A stretch of 5,725 bases of DNA from an uncultured Bacteroidales bacterium (lineage in GTDB: Bacteria > Bacteroidota > Bacteroidia > Bacteroidales > P3). The translations under genes and the position numbers were made by a program. Below are positions 1-5,725 of the stretch, one piece after another. The notes under the pieces were generated by a model. That model worked only from the letters and a program-made list of their open reading frames with translations, did not search any database and was not told where the DNA came from. The stretch lies in NCBI GenBank assembly GCA_947176325.1, contig CAMWQD010000087.1:1-5725 (forward strand), read 5' to 3'. Numbering within the stretch: position 1 is the first letter of the stretch; each line of letters begins with the position of its first letter.

Positions 1-1121
1 GACGACGCCTCCCGCGTAGGGGCGGGCTTCTCCGGCTTCTTCTCCTGCGGCGCAACCTGCACGGCCTGCGTTTCCTCCTGCATTTCGGAAGAAAGCTCGA
101 TATCCTTGGTGGCCAAAAAGCGGTTCCAGTCTTCATTCATGTCACGCTCCACATCATACACCACGGGAAGCTGTACGGGCAATCCCGTTTTCTTCACAAT
201 GTCGTCCACCAAAGTGAGGTAGTAGTCGCGCTCGTCGTCTTCGGCTTCCTCGGCATAGATAAGATAGCGGCAGGCCAGGCGGTAGAGCAGGTCGAGCGAC
301 GTGTTCACCCCGTTCATGTGCGTTTCGTTCTCCTCGAAAAAATCGTAGGCCATCATGGCGTATTTCTGCACCATGCGGTCTTGATTTTGGCGCCATACCT
401 TTTCGGCTATCGCCATATACGAATCGTACAGGCCTTGATAGGCTCTGTTTTCCAATAATTTCTCCTTATAGACGAGGCGGTGAAGCGGAAAGGACTCCCG
501 GCAATAGAGGTGTATCAGACCATACAGATCCAACGCATCGCGGCAGCGTTTGTCTGCAAGCATGCGCTCCACCTGAATCATGAGCGTGTCGTAGGTGGTT
601 TGCGCCATGTTCCGCACCTTGGGGTTGGAGCTGTATTCCTGCAAGGTTCGGTTGAGATAGCGCAGACAGGCTTGGGCGTTGCGTTCCTTTTTGAGCAGGT
701 AGTTCATTTTGAACACTACAGAGCGAGCATAGAAACGATTGTGCAACAACGACTTTTCGATAGCCTGCATGGCCGCTTCGTAGTCGGGTTTCTCTTGGTT
801 CACCGCCTGCAAGGCCTGTATATAGTAGAGACTGTCTATATGAATGCGCATTGCGTCGATGATGTTTCGTTTAAGACGCAGGGCGGCAGACACGGGCGCG
901 GGGGTGGGCAGGCCGGCGGCCTCGCGCGCGGCAAAATCCTTTTCCATGGCATCGAGCCGGCAGTCCGACACGGGCAACACCTCCAAGGGAGCGGTGGGTA
1001 TCTGCTGAATAAGCCGCACAATACTGTCTTCTTCCCGAGGGGAGAGAGGGTTCTGCGCCGCGAGAGGGGCGGAAAGAAATCCCGCCAAACCGATGGCAAT
1101 CTGTAAAAATCTCCGCCGCAT
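1..1121 (-). CDS. Secreted helical-repeat (TPR-like) protein of unknown function, partial (C-terminus beyond window)
   Basis: The frame is open from an ATG at 1121 to the window edge, giving 373 codons without a stop, so the 3' end is missing. Residues 1-22 look like a Sec signal peptide: MRRR, a hydrophobic core (IAIGLAGFL), then APLAA before QN. There is no lipobox cysteine, so a periplasmic or surface product is inferred. Residues 80-290 are almost wholly predicted helix, with amphipathic Tyr/Leu/Ala patterns typical of TPR-like solenoids (for example PDYEAAMQAIEKSLL at 112-126), though no canonical TPR is clean. A conserved-looking acidic/aromatic segment lies at 290-340. From about 345 the chain becomes a Gln/Glu/Pro/Lys-rich linker (EKKPEKPAP), suggesting that a further domain or a disordered tail follows outside the window. 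The start lies 3 nt after the phoH stop, so it is probably co-transcribed with phoH. I do not recognise the family. The reading frame is well supported by its length, signal peptide and placement; the function is unknown. Confidence 0.85.
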   Translation of the reverse strand, partial: MRRRFLQIAIGLAGFLSAPLAAQNPLSPREEDSIVRLIQQIPTAPLEVLPVSDCRLDAMEKDFAAREAAGLPTPAPVSAALRLKRNIIDAMRIHIDSLYYIQALQAVNQEKPDYEAAMQAIEKSLLHNRFYARSVVFKMNYLLKKERNAQACLRYLNRTLQEYSSNPKVRNMAQTTYDTLMIQVERMLADKRCRDALDLYGLIHLYCRESFPLHRLVYKEKLLENRAYQGLYDSYMAIAEKVWRQNQDRMVQKYAMMAYDFFEENETHMNGVNTSLDLLYRLACRYLIYAEEAEDDERDYYLTLVDDIVKKTGLPVQLPVVYDVERDMNEDWNRFLATKDIELSSEMQEETQAVQVAPQEKKPEKPAPTREAS

Positions 1122-1124
1122 CGT

Positions 1125-2087
1125 CTATCGTTTTTCTTCCGCGTAGGCGGCAATGATTTTCGCTACCAGTTTGTGACGCACCACATCGCGCGCGTCCAAG
1201 CGCACGAAAGAGATACCGTCCACCTTTTTCAAGATGTTTTCCGCCTGCAGAAGTCCCGAAGACTGGCGGGGCGGCAAATCCACCTGCGTCACATCGCCCG
1301 TAATCACAAATTTGGCGTTCTTGCCCATACGGGTCAGAAACATTTTCATCTGACTTTCGGTGGTGTTCTGCGCTTCGTCCAGAATCACGAAGGCATGGTC
1401 GAGCGTGCGGCCGCGCATAAAGGCCAAAGGTGCAATTTCGATAATGCCTTCCTCTAAATAAGTCAACAGTTTACGATAGGGAATCATATCGCGCAACGCA
1501 TCGTAGAGCGGTTGCATGTAGGGGTCGAGCTTTTCCTTGAGGTCGCCCGGCAGAAAACCCAAGTTCTCGCCCGCTTCCACGGCGGGACGGGTCAGGATGA
1601 TGCGCTTCACCTCTTTTTCTTTCAGGGCTTTCACCGCCAGAGCCACCGCCGTGTAGGTCTTTCCGCTTCCGGCAGGGCCCACGGCGAAGACAAGGTCGTG
1701 TTTGGCCACGGCTTCCGTCAGCTTTTTCTGATTTTCGGTGAGGGCGCGGATAATCTTGCCGTTGGCACCCGCCAGGATATAGCCTCCTGTGGCCTCGGCC
1801 TGCCGGTGCATCTCCTCCGATGTCCCTTTCTTTCCGTCATCTTCCAAAATATTCTCTATATCGCTGTCGGAAAGGCGGTTGAAATGCTCGAAATGGAAGA
1901 GCAGCAATTTGATCTTTTCCTCAAAATCCTTCAGCCGCGCATCATCGCCCATTACCTTGAGCAGATTTCCCCGCAAAACAATGTTCAGCTGGGGGAAGTA
2001 GCGGCGGATACGGTTGAGGCGTTCTTCTTCCAGACCGAAAATATCAATGGGGTGGTGCGGCGCTATGTCGATGTAGATTTCACTCAT
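1125..2087 (-). CDS. phoH: PhoH-like ATPase (PhoH/YbeZ family)
   Basis: The product is a cytoplasmic P-loop NTPase of the PhoH/YbeZ family, associated in other bacteria with RNA metabolism and ribosome maturation; its exact substrate is unsettled. With the ATG at 2087 it has 320 residues, normal for the family. Residues 1-100 form the usual variable N-terminal region (SEIYIDIAP, then a KH-like segment LNIVLRGNLLKVMG). The ATPase core follows: Walker A GPAGSGKT at 137-144, the family signature RPAVEAGENLGFLPGD at about 167-182, Walker B VILDEAQN at 234-241, and the sensor-like TGD at 263-265 followed by QVDLP. A reading frame extends 4 codons further upstream to a TTG at 2099. I prefer the ATG because it is the common initiator, leaves a 14-nt gap after xerD, and SEIYIDI is a plausible N-terminus. 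It is the third gene of the inferred hydrogenase-xerD-phoH unit. No ybeY gene is visible nearby. The family call is very secure; the phosphate-starvation role implied by the name should not be assumed. Confidence 0.96.
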   Translation of the reverse strand: MSEIYIDIAPHHPIDIFGLEEERLNRIRRYFPQLNIVLRGNLLKVMGDDARLKDFEEKIKLLLFHFEHFNRLSDSDIENILEDDGKKGTSEEMHRQAEATGGYILAGANGKIIRALTENQKKLTEAVAKHDLVFAVGPAGSGKTYTAVALAVKALKEKEVKRIILTRPAVEAGENLGFLPGDLKEKLDPYMQPLYDALRDMIPYRKLLTYLEEGIIEIAPLAFMRGRTLDHAFVILDEAQNTTESQMKMFLTRMGKNAKFVITGDVTQVDLPPRQSSGLLQAENILKKVDGISFVRLDARDVVRHKLVAKIIAAYAEEKR

Positions 2088-2101
2088 ATTCTTCTGCAAA
2101 C

Positions 2102-3043
2102 TTACTCTTTTTTCCGATTTTCCGCGTGGCTCATCGGGTGATAGCGCTCGATGGTGTCGCGCAGGTAGCGGCGGTCGAGATGCGTATAGATTTCGGTGGT
2201 GGTGATGGATTCGTGCCCGAGCATATCCTGCACGGCGCGCAGGTCGGCGCCGCCCTCTATCAAGTGGGTGGCGAAACTGTGGCGGAAAGTATGCGGGCTC
2301 ACGGTCTTGCGGATGCCCGCTTCGGCCACGAACTTCTTGATGAGCCGGAACACCATGATCCGCGAAAGCCCCTTTCCGTAGCGGTTCAGGAATACAATGT
2401 CCTCGTTGCCTTTCTGCACCTCTATGTGGCAGCGGTCGAGCTCTATGTAATCGCGCACCTTCCGCATGGCCGTATGTCCCACCGGCACAAGGCGTTCCTT
2501 GTCGCCCTTGCCGAAGATGCGGATGAAGCCGTCGTTGAAATAGAGCATGGAAATCTTGAGCGACACTAATTCGGACACCCGTAAGCCGCAGGCATACAAT
2601 ATTTCGAGCATGGCGAGGTTGCGGCGGCCTTCGGGCGTGGACTGGTCGATGACCGAAAACACTTTTTCTATTTCCTCATAACTGAGCACATCGGGAAGAT
2701 GCCGCTTGAGTTTGGGCGTTTCGACCAATTCGGCGGGCGATTGCGCAATCACTTTCTCCAAAACCAAAAAGTTGAAGAAACTCTTGATGCCGGCCAAGAT
2801 GCGGGCCTGCGAAGTCGGGGTCATGCCCAAATCGAGCAGATAGCCCATGAATTGCTCCACTTGTTGCAGGGAAATTTGCGAGAAGTCTACCTTAGGTTCG
2901 CTTTCCTCCTCGCTTTCTTCTTGCCCTTGGGCACAAAATCTCAGGAACAGCCGCACATCATGCCTGTATGCCTCGATAGAGGCGGGCGAAAGATGCTGTT
3001 CCAGTTGCAGATAGGCCGAATAACCCTTCAAATACGCGGACAT
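2102..3043 (-). CDS. xerD: Site-specific tyrosine recombinase XerD
   Basis: This 313-residue tyrosine recombinase is predicted to act with a XerC-type partner at the chromosomal dif site to resolve chromosome dimers. The N-terminal SAM-like core-binding domain covers roughly residues 1-105. The catalytic domain follows with all six expected residues: R155 (GLRVSEL), K179 (FGKGDKER), H251 and R254 (SPHTFRHSFATH), H277 (LGHESI) and the nucleophile Y286 (TTEIYTH). Each sits exactly 7 positions after its Escherichia coli XerD counterpart (R148, K172, H244, R247, H270, Y279, from memory), so the catalytic domain aligns without gaps. The offset is explained by an N-terminal-domain difference that includes an acidic Glu/Ser stretch at about residues 41-50. 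The ATG at 3043 is 3 nt after the hydrogenase stop, implying co-transcription. No integrase-associated genes, att-like repeats or cargo are seen, which favours a housekeeping Xer protein over a phage or conjugative-element integrase. The XerC versus XerD assignment is likely but not proven; some Bacteroidota carry several paralogues. Confidence 0.95.
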   Translation of the reverse strand: MSAYLKGYSAYLQLEQHLSPASIEAYRHDVRLFLRFCAQGQEESEEESEPKVDFSQISLQQVEQFMGYLLDLGMTPTSQARILAGIKSFFNFLVLEKVIAQSPAELVETPKLKRHLPDVLSYEEIEKVFSVIDQSTPEGRRNLAMLEILYACGLRVSELVSLKISMLYFNDGFIRIFGKGDKERLVPVGHTAMRKVRDYIELDRCHIEVQKGNEDIVFLNRYGKGLSRIMVFRLIKKFVAEAGIRKTVSPHTFRHSFATHLIEGGADLRAVQDMLGHESITTTEIYTHLDRRYLRDTIERYHPMSHAENRKKE

Positions 3044-3046
3044 GGG

Positions 3047-4507
3047 CTATTTGTTGGCCGCGTCCTTCCGGGCATTGTCTTCTTTGATAAAGGTTTGAAT
3101 CTGACGGGTGGCCGTGCGGGGATTGGCGATAGAGGCGCAGCCGTTCACGCAACCTCCCTGGCATACCATGAATTCGATGAGGTTGGGTTGTCCTTCGCCT
3201 CCGCAGGTCTGCTCAATGGTCTTGAGGCTCTTGATGACGGCCTTGTCCACCCCGTCTATATAGAAAGGACGGATGGCGTCGGGATTCTTGGCGTAGTGCT
3301 GCACGGCTTCGGTAACCCCTTTCGTATAGGGGAAGCCGCGTCCCCAGTTGTCGATATCCACCAAAGGATCTTCCTCGCATTTGAGCACGTCGATTTCGGC
3401 GGCCTGCAACATGGCGCCGAGTTCTTCGTAGGAAGCCACCCGGTCTATGTCTTTCGACACCATGGTTTCGTGCCGTTTCGACAGACAGGGCGCAAAGAAT
3501 ATCGTCACGCATTCGGGGTCGCGCTCCTTCACCATCCTTGCGGTATAGATTACCGGCGTGGCCGTGTGTGAAACATAGGGCTGGATATGAGGCAGATGCT
3601 TGCGCACCAATTCGGTGTAGGCATGGCAACAGGAAGTGGTCATGAACTTCTGCTTGCCGCTCGCCACTTTTTCCTCAAATTCGGCGGCCTCGTTCCTGGC
3701 CGTGGTCACGGCACCTTCGGCCACTTCCACCACTTCGTCGAAACCGAGTTTCTTGATGGCGTTCACGATTTTGCCGGGCGAGGCGGGGAACTGCCCCATA
3801 ATGGAGGGCGCCACCAAAGCCACCACTTTCTTGTCGGACTTGAGGGCGCGGTAAATCTCCACGAGATAGGTCTTCTCCATAATGGCACCGTAGGGACAGG
3901 CCTCGCGGCAACGTCCGCAGTAGATGCACTTGCTTTCGTCTATATGTTCAACGCCGTGTTCGTCTTTGGAAATGGCGTTTACAGGGCAGGATTGTTCGCA
4001 GGGAACCGCCTGATAGATAATGGCATTGAAAGGACAGGCCTTCATGCAGAGCCCGCAGCTGACGCATTTGGAAGGATCTATGTGCGCCTGCTGGTCTATG
4101 GAAATGGCGCCCTTGTTGCAGGCGAAGGTGCAGGGGTGGCCGATACAGCCGTGGCACATGTTCGTCACCACATAGTTCACCTGCACGCACGAACTGCATG
4201 CCAAATCGACCACGGTGAGGATAGCTTCGGTCTGTTCCGTGCGTTCCTCGGCCTGACGGGCGTAGTCGGAAAGCGGGGTCATCTCGTCCTTTTCATCTCG
4301 GATATCATAGCCAAGAATGGCCATGAAGCGGTATTTGAGCACGGCACGGTCCTTATACACGCAACAGCGGGTAACCTCCTTGCCGTAGCGGGGGCGCATG
4401 ATATAGGGAACGCGGTCTATTTCAGACCGCAAGGTGCCGTTCTGTATCATCTTGCAGACCCGCGTGAGCAGGTCGCGGCGAATAAGCATTGCCTCGTTGT
4501 AAGCCAT
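3047..4507 (-). CDS. Monomeric [FeFe] hydrogenase, group B type, with N-terminal ferredoxin-like FeS domains
   Basis: The product is a 486-residue cytoplasmic iron-sulfur enzyme predicted to interconvert H+ and H2 using an electron carrier such as ferredoxin. Residues 1-100 form an N-terminal region with CC at 48-49. C104 and C107 precede ferredoxin-like motifs: C118/C121/C126/C130, C148/C151/C154/C158, a two-cysteine motif C170/C174 (PCEQSCP), and C194/C197/C200/C204. The H-cluster domain follows with L1 TSCCHAY at 291-297, L2 APCLSKRHE at 339-347 and L3 EFMVCQGGCVNG at 445-456. These supply the four expected H-cluster cysteines, C294, C341, C449 and C453, plus the proton-relay C293. The L1 motif (His and Tyr instead of Pro and Trp) and the overall length fit the group B1/B3 family rather than group A. 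The maturases HydE, HydF and HydG are not in the window and must be encoded elsewhere if the enzyme is active. It heads the unit with xerD and has its own promoter box. Hydrogenase homology is very secure; direction of catalysis and physiological role are unknown. Confidence 0.94.
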   Translation of the reverse strand: MAYNEAMLIRRDLLTRVCKMIQNGTLRSEIDRVPYIMRPRYGKEVTRCCVYKDRAVLKYRFMAILGYDIRDEKDEMTPLSDYARQAEERTEQTEAILTVVDLACSSCVQVNYVVTNMCHGCIGHPCTFACNKGAISIDQQAHIDPSKCVSCGLCMKACPFNAIIYQAVPCEQSCPVNAISKDEHGVEHIDESKCIYCGRCREACPYGAIMEKTYLVEIYRALKSDKKVVALVAPSIMGQFPASPGKIVNAIKKLGFDEVVEVAEGAVTTARNEAAEFEEKVASGKQKFMTTSCCHAYTELVRKHLPHIQPYVSHTATPVIYTARMVKERDPECVTIFFAPCLSKRHETMVSKDIDRVASYEELGAMLQAAEIDVLKCEEDPLVDIDNWGRGFPYTKGVTEAVQHYAKNPDAIRPFYIDGVDKAVIKSLKTIEQTCGGEGQPNLIEFMVCQGGCVNGCASIANPRTATRQIQTFIKEDNARKDAANK

Positions 4508-4525
4508 AGGTTCTCTAACTTTCTG

Positions 4526-4536
4526 TTTTATTTGTA
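4526..4536 (-). repeat. Shared A/T-rich leader element TACAAATAAAA, copy before the hydrogenase
   Basis: On the minus strand this 11-mer lies 18 nt before the hydrogenase ATG and is followed by AGTTA a few bases later. The identical 11-mer, also followed by AGTTA, precedes asd at 5600-5610. Neither leader has a convincing Shine-Dalgarno sequence. A-rich unstructured leaders are known to assist translation initiation in Bacteroidota, so this may be part of the initiation region, but chance similarity in AT-rich DNA is possible. Confidence 0.4.
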
Positions 4537-4561
4537 CCTAATTTGCCAAAAAACAAGGGAG

Positions 4562-4587
4562 CAAAGATACGGTTTTTATACCAACAA
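4562..4587 (-). promoter_or_regulatory. Putative Bacteroidota-type promoter for the hydrogenase-xerD-phoH unit
   Basis: On the minus strand TATCTTTG (4569 to 4562) matches the Bacteroidota primary-sigma -7 consensus TAnnTTTG perfectly. The upstream half is weak: two TTG triplets lie 12 and 15 nt before the -7 box (4584-4582 and 4587-4585), closer than the usual roughly 20-nt spacing. Transcription would start a few bases downstream, near 4555, leaving a leader of about 45-50 nt before the hydrogenase ATG. The site sits directly after the asd stop codon, in the only sizeable gap between genes of the window. This supports asd and the hydrogenase group being separately initiated, although read-through from asd is possible because no strong terminator hairpin is seen in the gap. 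Confidence 0.6.
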
Positions 4588-4589
4588 GC

Positions 4590-5588
4590 CTAATGTTTTC
4601 CTTGGCGGCGTTTGATGAGTTCCACCACAATCTGCACGGCGTTGGTGGCCGCGCCCTTGCGGATGTTGTCGGCCACCACCCACAGGTTGAGGCCGTTTTC
4701 CACCGAGAAATCGCGGCGGATGCGTCCCACAAACACCTCGTTCTTGTCGTAGGCGTAAATCGGCATGGGGTAGAGGTTGTGCGAAGGGTCGTCGGTCACC
4801 ACCACGCCCGGCATTTCGCCGAGAAGCTTGCGTACATCCTTCAGTTCGAAGCTTTTGCGCGTCTCTACGTTCACCGCCTCGGAATGCCCGCCCGAAACAG
4901 GCACGCGCACCACCGTGGAGGTTACTTGTATTTCGTTGTCGCGCAGAATTTTGCGGGTTTCGTTGAGAAGCTTGGTTTCTTCGGTGGTATAGCCCTGTTC
5001 GTCGAAATCGCCGCCATGAGGCAATACATTGTGGTGAATGGGGTGCGGATAGGCTTTCAGCGGGCTTTCCTCTCCCTTTTCTTCGTATTCCATTTGCGTG
5101 AGCCCCTTGATGCCCGAACCGCTCACCGATTGATAGGTGGCGATAACCAAACGTTTGATTCCGTAGGCTTTGTGAATGGGATAGAGCGCCATGACCATTT
5201 GAATGGTGCTGCAATTGGGGTTGGCGATGATGCGGTCGCTGTCTTTCACCACGTCTATATTGATTTCGGGAACCACCAAAGGCACTTCGGGATACATGCG
5301 CCAGGCCGAGGAATTGTCTACCACCGTGCAGTCTTTTTCGGCGAAAAGCGGGGCGTATTGCAGGGAAGTGCCGCCTCCGGCCGAGAAAATGGCGTAGTCG
5401 GGACGGGCGGCAATGGCGTCTTCCACCGAAACCACCTTATGTTTCCTGCCGGCGAAGTCGATTTCCTTGCCCACGCTGCGCGCGGAGGCGGCGGGCAGAA
5501 GTTCTATATCGGTCAGGCCGTATTCTTCCAAAACCTGCAACATCTTGGAGCCTACCAAACCCGTGGCTCCCACAACGGCAATCTTCAT
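4590..5588 (-). CDS. asd: Aspartate-semialdehyde dehydrogenase
   Basis: This 332-residue cytoplasmic enzyme reduces L-4-aspartyl phosphate to L-aspartate 4-semialdehyde with NADPH, the second step of the aspartate pathway and the branch point to lysine/diaminopimelate, threonine and methionine. The N-terminal Rossmann fold opens with GATGLVG at 7-13. DNSSAWRM lies at 91-98, and the catalytic nucleophile is C126 in NPNCSTIQ. TYQSVSGSG at 151-159 carries the active-site glutamine Q153. The dimerisation/catalytic domain contains R228 (VRVP) and the acid-base histidine H235 in SGGHSEAVN. The C-terminus returns to the coenzyme domain (LNLWVVADNIRKGAATNAVQI, about 300-320), as in the family. Length and motifs fit the shorter Asd class typical of Gram-positives and Bacteroidota rather than the Escherichia coli type. 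The ATG at 5588 gives an intact Rossmann start with nothing missing. It is followed by an 82-nt gap with a promoter for the next gene, so it may be the last gene of its own transcript. No defect was seen. Confidence 0.98.
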   Translation of the reverse strand: MKIAVVGATGLVGSKMLQVLEEYGLTDIELLPAASARSVGKEIDFAGRKHKVVSVEDAIAARPDYAIFSAGGGTSLQYAPLFAEKDCTVVDNSSAWRMYPEVPLVVPEINIDVVKDSDRIIANPNCSTIQMVMALYPIHKAYGIKRLVIATYQSVSGSGIKGLTQMEYEEKGEESPLKAYPHPIHHNVLPHGGDFDEQGYTTEETKLLNETRKILRDNEIQVTSTVVRVPVSGGHSEAVNVETRKSFELKDVRKLLGEMPGVVVTDDPSHNLYPMPIYAYDKNEVFVGRIRRDFSVENGLNLWVVADNIRKGAATNAVQIVVELIKRRQGKH

Positions 5589-5725
5589 AGTTGATAACTT
5601 TTTATTTGTATGTATGATAAATATTTATGACGCTTTCCGCAACTTTTTTCCGCCGTTTCCTTCGATAAAATCCGCTTCCGAACGATATAAAGGAGAACGG
5701 AGGCTCCGGAAGAGCGTCCGATTCG
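5589..5725. other. Region upstream of asd: AT-rich leader plus undetermined edge sequence
   Basis: The first part (5589-5627) is strongly AT-rich and is the leader of asd. The rest is more GC-rich. On the minus strand all three frames are open from the window edge, ending at stops 5627-5625 (TAA), in the AT-rich leader, and at a TGA overlapping the asd ATG. The frame ending at 5625 (…SEADFIEGNGGKKLRKAS) reads most like a genuine protein C-terminus, and its stop falls just where the AT-rich leader begins. With only about 33 codons visible, this cannot be called a gene. No clear TAnnTTTG promoter box for asd was found. On the plus strand only very short frames start here. Confidence 0.4.
5600..5610 (-). 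repeat. Shared A/T-rich leader element TACAAATAAAA, copy before asd
   Basis: This is the second identical copy of the 11-mer found before the hydrogenase gene. Here it lies 11 nt upstream of the asd ATG and runs directly into AGTTA. The position relative to the start codon differs by 7 nt between the two copies, so it is not a fixed-distance ribosome-binding site. A translation-assisting A-rich leader is a reasonable but unproven reading. Confidence 0.4.

Noticed and set aside
480..1106. A 208-codon plus-strand open frame near the left edge
   Set aside because: The minus strand has a longer uninterrupted frame here with a signal peptide, a start 3 nt from the phoH stop and sensible protein composition. 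The plus-strand product looks like its antisense.
2088..2099. An upstream TTG start for phoH adding four residues
   Set aside because: An ATG follows four codons later, and the extra residues (MQKN) add no conserved feature.
2102..3043. The tyrosine recombinase as an integrase of a mobile element
   Set aside because: Its closest pattern is housekeeping XerD. It lies inside a compact operon with core genes, and no tRNA, direct repeats, excisionase or cargo genes are seen.
4543..4556. TTG-N8-CAA arrangement resembling an FNR/CRP-type operator near the inferred hydrogenase transcription start
   Set aside because: Only 7 of the 10 conserved FNR-box positions match, and the inner AT/AT bases are largely missing. 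In AT-rich DNA this is easily chance.
3587..4615. A 342-codon plus-strand open frame opposite the hydrogenase gene
   Set aside because: It is complementary to a clearly real coding region, shows no motif, and runs through the promoter gap into the end of asd. It is best explained as a codon-bias shadow.
4593..5594. A 333-codon open frame on the plus strand covering almost all of asd
   Set aside because: It is antisense to a complete, motif-perfect asd. Its translation is rich in His, Gly, Val and Phe with no recognisable domain, as expected from the complement of GC-biased codons.
5689..5709. CGGAG-G-CTCCG inverted repeat near the right edge as a terminator
   Set aside because: Arms are only 5 bp with a one-base centre, too tight for a stable hairpin, and no run of T follows on either strand.

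Overview
The window is a compact stretch of bacterial chromosome that reads as Bacteroidota, most likely Bacteroidales. The support is a TAnnTTTG-type -7 promoter box, A/T-rich leaders without clear Shine-Dalgarno sequences, and the family types of the proteins (tyrosine recombinase of XerD type, PhoH-like ATPase, group B-type [FeFe] hydrogenase). A strictly or mostly anaerobic lifestyle is inferred from the hydrogenase. Genus cannot be fixed from what is visible.

All recognisable genes lie on the minus strand, so transcription runs from high to low coordinates. First comes asd (5588 to 4590), aspartate-semialdehyde dehydrogenase, preceded by an AT-rich leader and about 100 nt of unclear sequence at the right edge. 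An 82-nt gap follows, carrying a good Bacteroidota -7 box. After it come four tightly packed genes: a monomeric [FeFe] hydrogenase (4507 to 3047), xerD (3043 to 2102), phoH (2087 to 1125) and a secreted, helical-repeat protein of unknown function (1121 to beyond base 1). The gaps between these four are 3, 14 and 3 nt, which suggests one transcription unit.

The genes do not form an obvious single pathway. asd feeds lysine/diaminopimelate, threonine and methionine synthesis. The hydrogenase handles H2/ferredoxin redox. XerD resolves chromosome dimers. PhoH is a nucleotide-binding protein linked to RNA metabolism. The last protein is exported. This looks like an ordinary housekeeping region with unrelated genes sharing a promoter. 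I see no mobile element, CRISPR array, RNA gene or defence system.

The most interesting content is the hydrogenase. It keeps every cysteine ligand of the H-cluster and the proton-relay residues, but differs from the well-studied group A enzymes at several positions lining the active site. The left-edge gene is uncharacterised and is cut by the window boundary.
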